The notes below the pieces were generated by a model. The model was given only the letters and a program-made list of their open reading frames with translations. It was not told the origin of the DNA and searched no databases. A stretch of 64,000 nt of DNA. Origin: Vulcanimicrobium winogradskyi. Lineage in GTDB: Bacteria; Vulcanimicrobiota; Vulcanimicrobiia; Vulcanimicrobiales; Vulcanimicrobiaceae. Every line of letters begins with the position of its first letter. Positions within the stretch are counted from its first letter, which is position 1. The position numbers and the translations under genes were made by a program. Where the stretch lies: the NCBI GenBank assembly GCA_003134965.1, contig PLDA01000001.1:248001-312000 (forward strand). The letters run 5' to 3'. Of the stretch, positions 36,801 through 43,625 are shown in pieces.

Positions 36801-37985
36801 GGGCTGGTCGAGACACACCACACACTGGTCGCCAACGGCCTGCGCGGGCGCGTCAAGCTGCGCGTCGACGGCGGTTTCAAGACCGGTCGCGACGTCATCG
36901 TCGCCGCGATGCTCGGCGCCGACATGTTCGGCTTCGGCACGGCGCTCTTGATCGCGCTGGGCTGCATCTACGCGCACCAATGCCATCTCAACACGTGTCC
37001 GGTCGGGATTGCGACGCAAGACGCGGTGCTGCGCGGCAAGTTCCCCGGCACGGCCGACGATGCGGCGACGTTCCTGCGCTACGTGGCGCGCGACGTGCGC
37101 CGCCGTCTCGCCGCGCTCGGCGCGCGCTCGCTCGATGAGATTCGCGGGCGGAGCGATCTGGTGCGCCCGCGCGATGACCGCGCGCGGGGCGTCGACCTCG
37201 ACGAGCTGCTGCGGTTGCCGGAGACGCGCGCCCCCTACGACTCGGCGCCGATCGACGTCGCGCACCTCGACGACCATGCGATCGCCGGCGGAACGCAGCC
37301 GATCGCGCCGGCCGATCGCGCCGTCGCGACGCGGATCGCCTACAAAGTGGTCGTGCGCAAGGCCCGCGGTGAGTACGTCGGGCCCGCGACGTACCGGTAC
37401 ACCGGGAGCGCCGGGCAGAGCTTCGGCGCGTTTCTCGCAGCGCCGCTTGCCCTCGAGCTCGACGGCGAAGCCAACGACGGCGTCGGCAAAGGGATGAGCG
37501 GCGGCCGGCTGATCGTTCGCGGCGCCGGGCTTCCCAGCGAGCCGGCGATCGGGAACGCGTGCTTCTACGGCGCGCGCGGCGGCGAGGCGTTCGTGCGCGG
37601 CGCGGCCGGCGAACGGCTCGCCGTGCGCAACAGCGGCGCGACGATCGTCGTCGAAGGCGCCGGCGACCACGCCTGCGAGTACATGACGAAGGGGACCGTG
37701 GCGATCCTCGGCGCGACCGGCCGAAACCTCGCGAGCGGGATGACCGGCGGCGAGCTGTTCGTGCTGCGCGAGCACGCGACGCGGCTCGGGCCGACGCCGC
37801 TGGTCGCACACGATCTCGACGCGGACGCGCGCGAGCGCCTGCGGGCGCTGCTCGTGCGGCACGCCGCGGCGACCGGCTCGCAGCGCGCGCGGCGGGCTCT
37901 CGACGGCGGCCCGGCGGCGCTCGACGCGTTCGTCCGCCTCGCCGTCCCGGTCGCGCTGCCCGCCGTGCTCGTCGTCTCACCGTAG
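33828..37985 (+). CDS. gltB: glutamate synthase large subunit
   Basis: 1385 residues, shorter than the usual ~1500. The nucleophile is C9 (DEHDACGVGF), implying an eight-residue propeptide. The glutaminase domain continues with GAMEHRGARAADGRTGDGAG and FGTIAHNGEIDTITGN. The FMN synthase domain has RSNGGEGGEDPTR and AGHDGGTGASPLGSIKHAG. The 3Fe-4S cysteines are in CIYAHQCHLNTCP, and the C-terminal GXGXG repeats include MSGGRLIVRG and FYGARGGEAFVRGAAGERL. No GltD lies beside it, so the electron-donating subunit must be elsewhere or a ferredoxin is used. Confidence 0.95.
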   Translation: MRHDEHDACGVGFLADLSHRSGTHEVVRLALTAVGAMEHRGARAADGRTGDGAGILLETPRTLFLRYLAEKHVRVPEQHLAAVCVFLPIDEDLAAAMRARIEHAIRAEAVKPMAWRVPPVDRSVLGKQAASGAPSYEQLLVDVGPGNARERMRSVRRAVIRTLRDEGDLATLVSASTTKVVYKGLLSSTELGAYFADLRDPACVSRYAVFHQRFSTNTSPSWRLVQPFGTIAHNGEIDTITGNRAWMRARGVLSPRGASDSLEFDVALDAMVGAGYRVDEAVDLMLAPVIDDDDRLRAYYDAHIPTVEPWDGPAAIVFAEGDRVGAALDRSGFRPLRWCRTESGKVLAASEAGVIDFGDDPIVERGRLGPGERILVRFATGELIRPDAFRALRRENADFRSTVASWRFEPPAESAREVEPAALKRDLVRFGYTADELKQIVSSLAGGAEPMWSMGDDAAPAFLSRRLPVTEYLRQRFAQVTNPPIDALREGFVFDMRAFVGSGDTNGDVPAPGSIVAVDTAVLEEGAFDALAYDARLIPYRIALDCAGTTLSARIAAICDDAERAVHDGASYLVLDDRSAVLPVPAVLAAGAVHQRLTAAGLRLQASIAACDGFARDAHGCAAVIAAGANVVTPWLAARAAAAETGSATPLLETLRFALVKVLAKLGICTLRSYVGAQTFEALGLSHEIIRICFPGMTTHVASLGFEEIEADLRSWEALANEGAEPPQRGLFRYRRDGVKHHYDPTLLKNLRKTIVARDDAAFLALSDQLEERETIALRDLIEPVALGDPIPLEEVEPEDAIVSRFVTAAMSLGALGPEAHEAVALGAKLAGARSNGGEGGEDPTRTLNAIKQVASARFGVAPEYLATAEELEIKIAQGAKPGEGGQIPGFKVTAEIAALRGAVTGQSLVSPPPHHDIYSIEDLAQLIYDLRRANAKATIAVKLVAQSGIGYVASGVAKARADVVHIAGHDGGTGASPLGSIKHAGLPWELGLVETHHTLVANGLRGRVKLRVDGGFKTGRDVIVAAMLGADMFGFGTALLIALGCIYAHQCHLNTCPVGIATQDAVLRGKFPGTADDAATFLRYVARDVRRRLAALGARSLDEIRGRSDLVRPRDDRARGVDLDELLRLPETRAPYDSAPIDVAHLDDHAIAGGTQPIAPADRAVATRIAYKVVVRKARGEYVGPATYRYTGSAGQSFGAFLAAPLALELDGEANDGVGKGMSGGRLIVRGAGLPSEPAIGNACFYGARGGEAFVRGAAGERLAVRNSGATIVVEGAGDHACEYMTKGTVAILGATGRNLASGMTGGELFVLREHATRLGPTPLVAHDLDADARERLRALLVRHAAATGSQRARRALDGGPAALDAFVRLAVPVALPAVLVVSP

Positions 37986-38003
37986 AGGACAAGCGACCTA
38001 GCA

Positions 38004-38495
38004 GTGCGCAATGCGCCGGTCATGACCGCCGCGGATCACGCTTCGTCGTTCTCGTCGCGCACCTGCGTCGTGTGCCATGCTGCCGTGACCACCCGCTTCT
38101 GCACCAACTGCGGCGCCGACGCGGGCGGCGCGAAGCTCCCGTTCGTCCACGTGTCGACGGCCGCCGCCGCGCTGATGCGTGGCGTGAACGTCGGCGCGGG
38201 CGCTGCACCCGGCTTCTGGACGTTCGCACACGGCGCGCCCGTCCTCGGCGTGCTCTACTGGCTGTTCTGGCTTCCGCTCCCGCCGGTCTCGATCGGGATC
38301 GCGATCTACCTGTTCCTGAACGGGAACCGCGTCGCGCTGCAGCGCCGGCGGTACGCCGATCCGCAGCAGTTCCACACCGTCGAACAGGCCTGGACGGTCG
38401 CGGGCGCGATTCTGTTTCTCCCGACGCTCGTCCTGACGCTGATCTGGGCCGGATTGATCCTGTCCGTGCTGATCAAGGCCGGCGCGGCCAAGTGA
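38004..38495 (+). CDS. zinc-ribbon membrane protein
   Basis: 163 residues from GTG 38004; ATG 38022 is an alternative. An N-terminal zinc ribbon with two CxxC knuckles (CVVCHAAVTTRFCTNCG) is followed by two or three membrane helices (VLGVLYWLFWLPLPPVSIGI, AGAILFLPTLVLTLIWAG). It is coupled by GTGA to a PrsW-like gene with its own zinc ribbon, so the two probably act together. No function known. Confidence 0.7.
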   Translation: MRNAPVMTAADHASSFSSRTCVVCHAAVTTRFCTNCGADAGGAKLPFVHVSTAAAALMRGVNVGAGAAPGFWTFAHGAPVLGVLYWLFWLPLPPVSIGIAIYLFLNGNRVALQRRRYADPQQFHTVEQAWTVAGAILFLPTLVLTLIWAGLILSVLIKAGAAK

Positions 38496-39565
38496 CACCG
38501 GGAGCCGTAACCGCCTGCTGGTCGTGCGGCGCAACGCCGGCCGGACATTTCTGCAGCGCGTGCGGCGTCGATCTGACGCACCCCGCGGGCTCGTGGCAGG
38601 AAGGCGTGTATCTCGGCTCGCACGACGCGGCGCTCTACCGCCGCGCTCCGCGCGAGATCCGCGCCGTGATGCCGGTGCTGCTGGAGCCGTTCAAGCACTT
38701 GGACGCGATCGAGCCGGGACGCTGGCGCAACGTCGGGCTCACCGCGCTGATGGGGATCGCTCCGCTCGCGCTGGTCACGCTATTCGAACACCTCAACAAC
38801 CCGGTGCTCGCGTTCCGCGGACTCGGACTCTACTTCTCGGCGATGTGGGCGATGTTCTTCGCATCCGCGTTCCGGGCGACGGGGATTCGCTGGCGGCTTG
38901 GCGTGGCGGCGTATTTTGGAACCGTGTTCGTCGGAATGACCGCGCTGATGATCTCGCTCATCCTCAACGTCGAATTGCTGCGCGGCCCGTTCGTCGCCGC
39001 GAAGAGCCTCTGGATCGCGATCCCGTCGGCGATCGTGTTCATCGGGTTCCCCGAGGAGCTCACCAAGACGCTCGTCCTGTTCGCGATCTGGCGCTTCGCC
39101 GGGCCGCTGCCGACGCTGCGCGCGTTCTTGTTCTACGGTTTGATCTCGGGGCTCGGCTTCGGCATCAAAGAGGGTGTCGGCTACCAGCTCGGGCCGTATG
39201 CCGCGGAGGCCGCGAAGACAGGACAGTTCGCCGGGTTCTACCTCGAAAGCGTGCTGCGCCTGACGTCGCTCCCGTTCTTCCACGCGGTGTGGACGGGGAT
39301 CGCCGCGTACCTGATCTGGTTCGCGGCGCGTCTCCCGTCCGCGCGCGCCGGGCTGATCGTGCTTGCGATTTTGATTCCTGCGACGTACCACGGGCTCTAC
39401 GACGCGCTAGTGGACCGCTCGACGATCCTCGCGCTCGTCGTCGTCGGCCTGAGCATCGTGCTGCTCGGGATCTACGCGGCGTTCGCCGCGCAGTTCGAGC
39501 GGTGGTTCGGGCTCGAGGTCGACGACGCCGCGGGCGTTATGGTTGCGGAGGGTTCGGCGGGGTAA
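38492..39565 (+). CDS. PrsW-family intramembrane metalloprotease with N-terminal zinc ribbon
   Basis: 357 residues from GTG 38492. The zinc ribbon CWSCGATPAGHFCSACG leads into about eight membrane helices. The PrsW signature residues are present: FPEELTK (EExxK), FGIKE (FxxxE) and YHGLYD (HxxxD). PrsW cleaves anti-sigma factors in Bacillus, so regulated intramembrane proteolysis is the likely role; no anti-sigma factor is adjacent. The 3' end overlaps the convergent phasin-like gene by 29 bases. Confidence 0.83.
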   Translation: MTPGAVTACWSCGATPAGHFCSACGVDLTHPAGSWQEGVYLGSHDAALYRRAPREIRAVMPVLLEPFKHLDAIEPGRWRNVGLTALMGIAPLALVTLFEHLNNPVLAFRGLGLYFSAMWAMFFASAFRATGIRWRLGVAAYFGTVFVGMTALMISLILNVELLRGPFVAAKSLWIAIPSAIVFIGFPEELTKTLVLFAIWRFAGPLPTLRAFLFYGLISGLGFGIKEGVGYQLGPYAAEAAKTGQFAGFYLESVLRLTSLPFFHAVWTGIAAYLIWFAARLPSARAGLIVLAILIPATYHGLYDALVDRSTILALVVVGLSIVLLGIYAAFAAQFERWFGLEVDDAAGVMVAEGSAG

Positions 39566-39935
39566 CCGTCGAGGACGGCGGTTCAGGCGGTTTTTGCGTC
39601 GCGGACTGCACGGCGCTGACCGTCGCATCGGCCGCCTTTTTGGCCTGCTCGGCGAGGGTCGCCATGTGCACCTGCGCCTGCTGGGCGCCGGCTGCGAGCA
39701 CCGTCTTGCCGGTCGCGATGAACGCGCTGGCGTGCGCAAGCGCCGCGTTCGCCTGCTCCTGTGCGGCGGCGGTGAGATTCGGGGTCTGCTCGATGAGCGT
39801 CCGCTGAAGCTCTTGGGCCTTCGCGACGCCGTCGCGGACGAGGGGCTGGGCCTGATCGTAGCCCTTCTGCGCCGCCTCGAGGGCGATCTGCTGGAGCTGT
39901 TTCGCCTGCTCGATCGCCTTGTTGAAGAAATCCAT
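39537..39935 (-). CDS. phasin-like helical protein
   Basis: 132 residues, all helical, Ala/Gln-rich (AIEQAKQLQQIALEAAQKGY, AAQEQANAALAHASAF), ending in a Pro/Thr tail. The pattern resembles phasins or amphipathic helical cap proteins. No PHA synthase is in the window, so the function is a guess. It is coupled to the 115-residue gene upstream with a 15-base gap. Confidence 0.55.
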   Translation of the reverse strand: MDFFNKAIEQAKQLQQIALEAAQKGYDQAQPLVRDGVAKAQELQRTLIEQTPNLTAAAQEQANAALAHASAFIATGKTVLAAGAQQAQVHMATLAEQAKKAADATVSAVQSATQKPPEPPSSTVTPPNPPQP

Positions 39936-39950
39936 GAACGGTGTGACTCC

Positions 39951-40298
39951 CTAGGGCGCGGCATCCTCCCCGTGGACGGTGAGGACCCAGCGCAGCGCGC
40001 GTGCGTATTGGTCGAGCTCGCGGACCGTCCGGCGCAGCCAGCGGAACGCGGGATCGCTACGTTCCTCCGTACCGGATGCCGATTCCACCTGTTTCACGTA
40101 GGCCAGAATCTCCGAAAGCTGGAGCTCGATCACATCCCAACGGCTCCGGAGCGTCGCCTCGGAGGCGTCCGGGAGGCGGTCGAGGAGCGGCGGGGCCGGA
40201 TCGCCGGCGAACCGCATGCTGAACTCCAGCCGTGCCAGCGCGTAATCGCTGCTGCCCCGTATGAAGCTAGCAAGGAGGTTCACCAGGCGAGGATTCAT
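39951..40298 (-). CDS. hypothetical helical protein
   Basis: 115 residues; predicted helices with charged faces (RWDVIELQLSEILAYVKQVE, AFRWLRRTVRELDQYARALR). No family recognised. Starts 11 bases from the divergent FAD oxidoreductase gene and is followed on its own strand by the phasin-like gene. Confidence 0.6.
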   Translation of the reverse strand: MNPRLVNLLASFIRGSSDYALARLEFSMRFAGDPAPPLLDRLPDASEATLRSRWDVIELQLSEILAYVKQVESASGTEERSDPAFRWLRRTVRELDQYARALRWVLTVHGEDAAP

Positions 40299-40309
40299 TC
40301 TAGCAAACT

Positions 40310-41554
40310 GTGAGTCATCGGCGATATGTGATCATCGGGAACGGGTTCGCGGGAACGACCTGCGCGGAGCAGTTGCGCAAGGCCGACCCTGCCTGCTCCA
40401 TCGTCCTTTTCGCGGACGAGCCGTACTGTCTCTACAACCGGATCGCCCTCCCACCGTTGCTGCGCAAGCAAGTCACCGAGCAGAAGGTGATCATGCGCGA
40501 CGTCGCCTGGCATGAGAAGCTGGCGATCGATCTGCGGCTCTCGACCCGCGTCGACGCGATCAACGTACAAGCGAAGACGGTCGTCGCCAACGGGCGCGAG
40601 GAACCGTGGGACGCGCTCCTGATCGCCACCGGCGGCCGCCCCAACCCCGCGACCTCGCCGGGCGTCGAGGGTGCGCAGAACGTCTACAACTTCCAGTACA
40701 TGAGCGAGACGCTTGCGATCTCGCACGCGCTCGAGACGGCGAAGGTCGGTGTTGCGGTCGGCGGCTCGTTCATCGCCTACGAGCTCGCCGAGGCATTCGT
40801 CTCGCGCGGCATCGAGACGCACTGGCTCATTCGCGGACCACGGTTCCTGCGCCGGATGCTCGACGAGGCCGCCGGTGAGCTGCTCCACGACGCCGCGCGC
40901 GCCGACGGCGTTCACCTGCACTTCGGCGAGGAAGTGCGCGAGATGGTCCGCTCGAACGGTGCCGTGAGCAAGGTCGTCACGACGAGCGGCAAGACGATCG
41001 ACGCCGACCTGGTCGGGATCGGCCTCGGCCTGACGATCAACATGGAGCTCTGCGAAGGCACCGGCATCGAGACGCGCACTGGGATCGTCACCGACGAGCA
41101 CCTGGAGACCGCGGTCCCCGGTATCTTCGCTGCGGGCGATGCGGCCGAGTTCTACGATCCGATCGCCGAGCAGCACTACCGCATGGGGACCTGGAACAGC
41201 GCCGGCGCGCACGGTAAGCTCGCCGCGCACAACATGGCCGCGTTCGGAACGGACGGCGAGCGGAAGCAGTTCGACACGGTGCCGGAGTACTCGTCGCTCG
41301 TGTTCAGCGGCCAGACGATCACCCAGTTCGGCCTCTCGCCCGAATACCGCGACGATATCGAAACCGAGATCTCTGTCGACAAGGACAAGTGCTGGTACCG
41401 CGCGCTCTACTTCCTCGACGATCGCTTCGTCGGCGCCGTTTTCATCGGCAAAGGCAACCGCGCCGGAAAACGCCGCTACCTCGAAGCGATCAAAACCAAA
41501 GCCCGCTTCCCGAAGGAATCCCGCCGCGACCTGCTGACCTGGACCGCCGAGTAG
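40310..41554 (+). CDS. FAD/NAD(P)-dependent oxidoreductase (NirB/ferredoxin-reductase-like)
   Basis: 414 residues from GTG 40310. The N-terminal FAD motif is RYVIIGNGFAGTTCAEQL, ALLIATGGRPN follows, and the second FAD motif is GIFAAGDAAEFYDP. The NAD-binding region reads GVAVGGSFIAYELAEAF. Resembles the FAD/NAD module of nitrite reductase large subunits and rubredoxin/ferredoxin reductases, but lacks extra domains. Electron acceptor unknown. It lies 11 bases from the divergent gene, so its promoter must be inside that gene. Confidence 0.86.
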   Translation: MSHRRYVIIGNGFAGTTCAEQLRKADPACSIVLFADEPYCLYNRIALPPLLRKQVTEQKVIMRDVAWHEKLAIDLRLSTRVDAINVQAKTVVANGREEPWDALLIATGGRPNPATSPGVEGAQNVYNFQYMSETLAISHALETAKVGVAVGGSFIAYELAEAFVSRGIETHWLIRGPRFLRRMLDEAAGELLHDAARADGVHLHFGEEVREMVRSNGAVSKVVTTSGKTIDADLVGIGLGLTINMELCEGTGIETRTGIVTDEHLETAVPGIFAAGDAAEFYDPIAEQHYRMGTWNSAGAHGKLAAHNMAAFGTDGERKQFDTVPEYSSLVFSGQTITQFGLSPEYRDDIETEISVDKDKCWYRALYFLDDRFVGAVFIGKGNRAGKRRYLEAIKTKARFPKESRRDLLTWTAE

Positions 41555-41570
41555 CGCCGTCTACGCGGTC

Positions 41571-41870
41571 TCAACGCGAAGCGGATTCGATCGCCGGGCG
41601 GAGGTCGTTGTTCTCTTCGATCCGGAGCATGCGCACGTCGCGGGCGGAGGCCGCGAACCACGGCAGTTCGCGCGTAAGGCGCTGGATCGCCAGCACGCAG
41701 GCGACGGCGTCGACTCGGTCGGGCCGGCCGAAGTTCACGCTGCCTTGCTGCCATGCGAAGCCTTCGTCGTCGAGGATCCTGCGGATCTCCGTGTAGCCGT
41801 GGCGCCACGAAGCAGCGCCGTACGAGCGCTCCAGCGTCTCAGTGTCCAGATCGAATGCGATGGCGTACAT
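41571..41870 (-). CDS. vapD: VapD-family endoribonuclease
   Basis: 99 residues from ATG 41870, the usual VapD size. MYAIAFDLDTETL at the N-terminus carries the conserved aspartate (D7) of the Cas2-like ferredoxin fold; GFAWQQGSVNF and ELPWFAASARDVRMLRIEE match the rest of the family. VapD members are mRNA-cleaving toxins or stand-alone nucleases. No VapX-like antitoxin is visible. An in-frame ATG at 41924 could add 18 residues. It lies 64 bases downstream of the GlxR gene on the same strand. Confidence 0.82.
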   Translation of the reverse strand: MYAIAFDLDTETLERSYGAASWRHGYTEIRRILDDEGFAWQQGSVNFGRPDRVDAVACVLAIQRLTRELPWFAASARDVRMLRIEENNDLRPAIESASR

Positions 41871-41934
41871 GCGGATCGTCCCCGTCGGAAGGCTGGGGGC
41901 GACCGGCGTTTCGATGGCGATCATTCCCCGGAGC

Positions 41935-42831
41935 CTATCCCACGGGGGCGGTATCGCGCAAGGGGTAGAGCGTGCGGAGCGCACTGTGGTCCTTTTCGCC
42001 GTCGCCGCGCGCGATGAGCTCGTCGAATTTTTCGCGGACCAGTTTGGCCGCGGCGAGATCCATGCCGTGTTCGTCTCCGGCGTTCGAGGCGATGTTCATG
42101 TCCTTGCGGTGGAGCTTCGCCTTGAAGCCGGGGTTGAACGTGCGGTCGATCATGCGCTGACCGTGGACTTCGAGGATCTTGCTCTGCGCGAACCCGCCGA
42201 GCAATGCGGCGCGAACCTTTGCCGGATCGACACCCGAGGCTTCGGCGAGCGCGAGCGCTTCGGCGACCGCTTCGATCGTGACCCCGACGACGATCTGATT
42301 GCACGCCTTCGTCACCTGCCCGGCACCGAGCTCACCGACGTGCACGATGTTCTTCCCGAGCGCCTCGAAGATCGGCTTTGCGCGCGCGAACGCTTCGGCA
42401 CTGCCGCCGACCATGATCGAGAGCGCGGCGTCGATCGCACCTTTCTCGCCGCCGCTGACCGGCGCGTCGACCGAGACGACGCCTTGGGATGCAAGCTGGT
42501 CCGCGACCTTTTTCGTCGTCGCCGGCGCGATCGTGCTCATGTCGATCCAGAGCGCGCCGTCCTTGATCCCCGCCGCGATCCCGTCCTCGGCGAGCGCGAC
42601 CTGCTCGACGTCGGGCGAGTCGGGGAGCATCGTGATCACGACGTCGCTCGCCGCGGCGACCTCGCGCGGCGTCGTCCCCGCTTTCGCGCCTTCCGCGGCC
42701 AGCTCGTCGACCGGACCGCGCGAGCGGTTCAGCACGGTCAGGGCGTAGCCGGCCTTCATCAGGTTGCGCGCCATGGGCTTGCCCATGATCCCGAGGCCGA
42801 TGAAGCCGATCGTCGGTTTCTGCTGCGTCAT
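41935..42831 (-). CDS. glxR: 2-hydroxy-3-oxopropionate (tartronate semialdehyde) reductase
   Basis: 298-residue beta-hydroxyacid dehydrogenase. NAD(P) motif GFIGLGIMGKPMARNL; substrate motif DAPVSGGEKGA; catalytic lysine in GAGQVTKACNQ. It reduces tartronate semialdehyde to glycerate. ATG 42831 overlaps the Hyi stop as ATGA. With Gcl and Hyi it forms the glyoxylate-to-glycerate pathway, third gene of the operon. Confidence 0.92.
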   Translation of the reverse strand: MTQQKPTIGFIGLGIMGKPMARNLMKAGYALTVLNRSRGPVDELAAEGAKAGTTPREVAAASDVVITMLPDSPDVEQVALAEDGIAAGIKDGALWIDMSTIAPATTKKVADQLASQGVVSVDAPVSGGEKGAIDAALSIMVGGSAEAFARAKPIFEALGKNIVHVGELGAGQVTKACNQIVVGVTIEAVAEALALAEASGVDPAKVRAALLGGFAQSKILEVHGQRMIDRTFNPGFKAKLHRKDMNIASNAGDEHGMDLAAAKLVREKFDELIARGDGEKDHSALRTLYPLRDTAPVG

Positions 42832-43625
42832 GATGCGGCGACCTCGATGGTGCGGAATGCGTCGGTCCAGGCGAAGGTATCCGGGACCGGTCGCGAGGGC
42901 TTGTATTCCAGGCCGACCCACCCGTCGTACCCGGTGGCGTCGAGCGCGGGAAGGATCCGTTCGAAGGCGAGCTCGCCCGTCCCCGGTTCGTTACGGCCGG
43001 GGCTGTCGGCGAGCTGCACGTGGCCGAACTGCGCGGCGTGCGCGCGGATCGTCGCGATGATGTTCCCTTCGGCGCGCTGTGCGTGGTAGATGTCGTACTG
43101 CAGCTTGAAGTTCGACGCCCCGGTCTCCGCGATCAGCGCGAGCCCTTCCGCCGTCGTGCCGATCAGAAAGCCCGGCGTGTCGATGCGGTTGAGCGGCTCG
43201 ACGACCAGCGTGGCGCCGATCTCGCTCAGCGCGCGCGCCGCGTAGCGCGCGTTCTTGACCATCGTCGCCCGCGCGTACGCGCCGTCCCGGCCCGGGATCG
43301 CGATGCCGACCAGCATGTTCACGCGCTTGCAGTCGAGCTCGCGCGCGATCTCGACCGCATTGATGACGCCTTCCCGAAACTCGTCCACGCGTTCGGGATC
43401 GGATGCGAAGCCGCGCTCACCCTTCGCGAAGTCGCCGACGGGCAGGTTGAAGAGGACCTGGGTCAGCCCGTTCGCGCGCAGGCGCCGCTTGATCTCCGCC
43501 ACCTCGTAGTCGTACGGGGACATGTACTCGACGCCCCGGAAGCCGTTCGCCGCGGCCGCGTCGAGGCGGTCGTAGAACGGCAGCTCTTGGAACAGAAAGG
43601 AGAGGTTGGCGGAGAAGCGCGGCAT
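42828..43625 (-). CDS. hyi: hydroxypyruvate isomerase
   Basis: 265-residue TIM-barrel of the xylose-isomerase-like family. MPRFSANLSFLFQELPFYDR is the typical N-terminus. Metal-binding glutamates are in VVEPLNRIDTPGF and GLEYKPSRPVPDTF, and LQYDIYHAQRAEG lies between. It interconverts hydroxypyruvate and tartronate semialdehyde. The ATG shares one base with the Gcl stop (TGATG). Confidence 0.93.
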   Translation of the reverse strand: MPRFSANLSFLFQELPFYDRLDAAAANGFRGVEYMSPYDYEVAEIKRRLRANGLTQVLFNLPVGDFAKGERGFASDPERVDEFREGVINAVEIARELDCKRVNMLVGIAIPGRDGAYARATMVKNARYAARALSEIGATLVVEPLNRIDTPGFLIGTTAEGLALIAETGASNFKLQYDIYHAQRAEGNIIATIRAHAAQFGHVQLADSPGRNEPGTGELAFERILPALDATGYDGWVGLEYKPSRPVPDTFAWTDAFRTIEVAAS

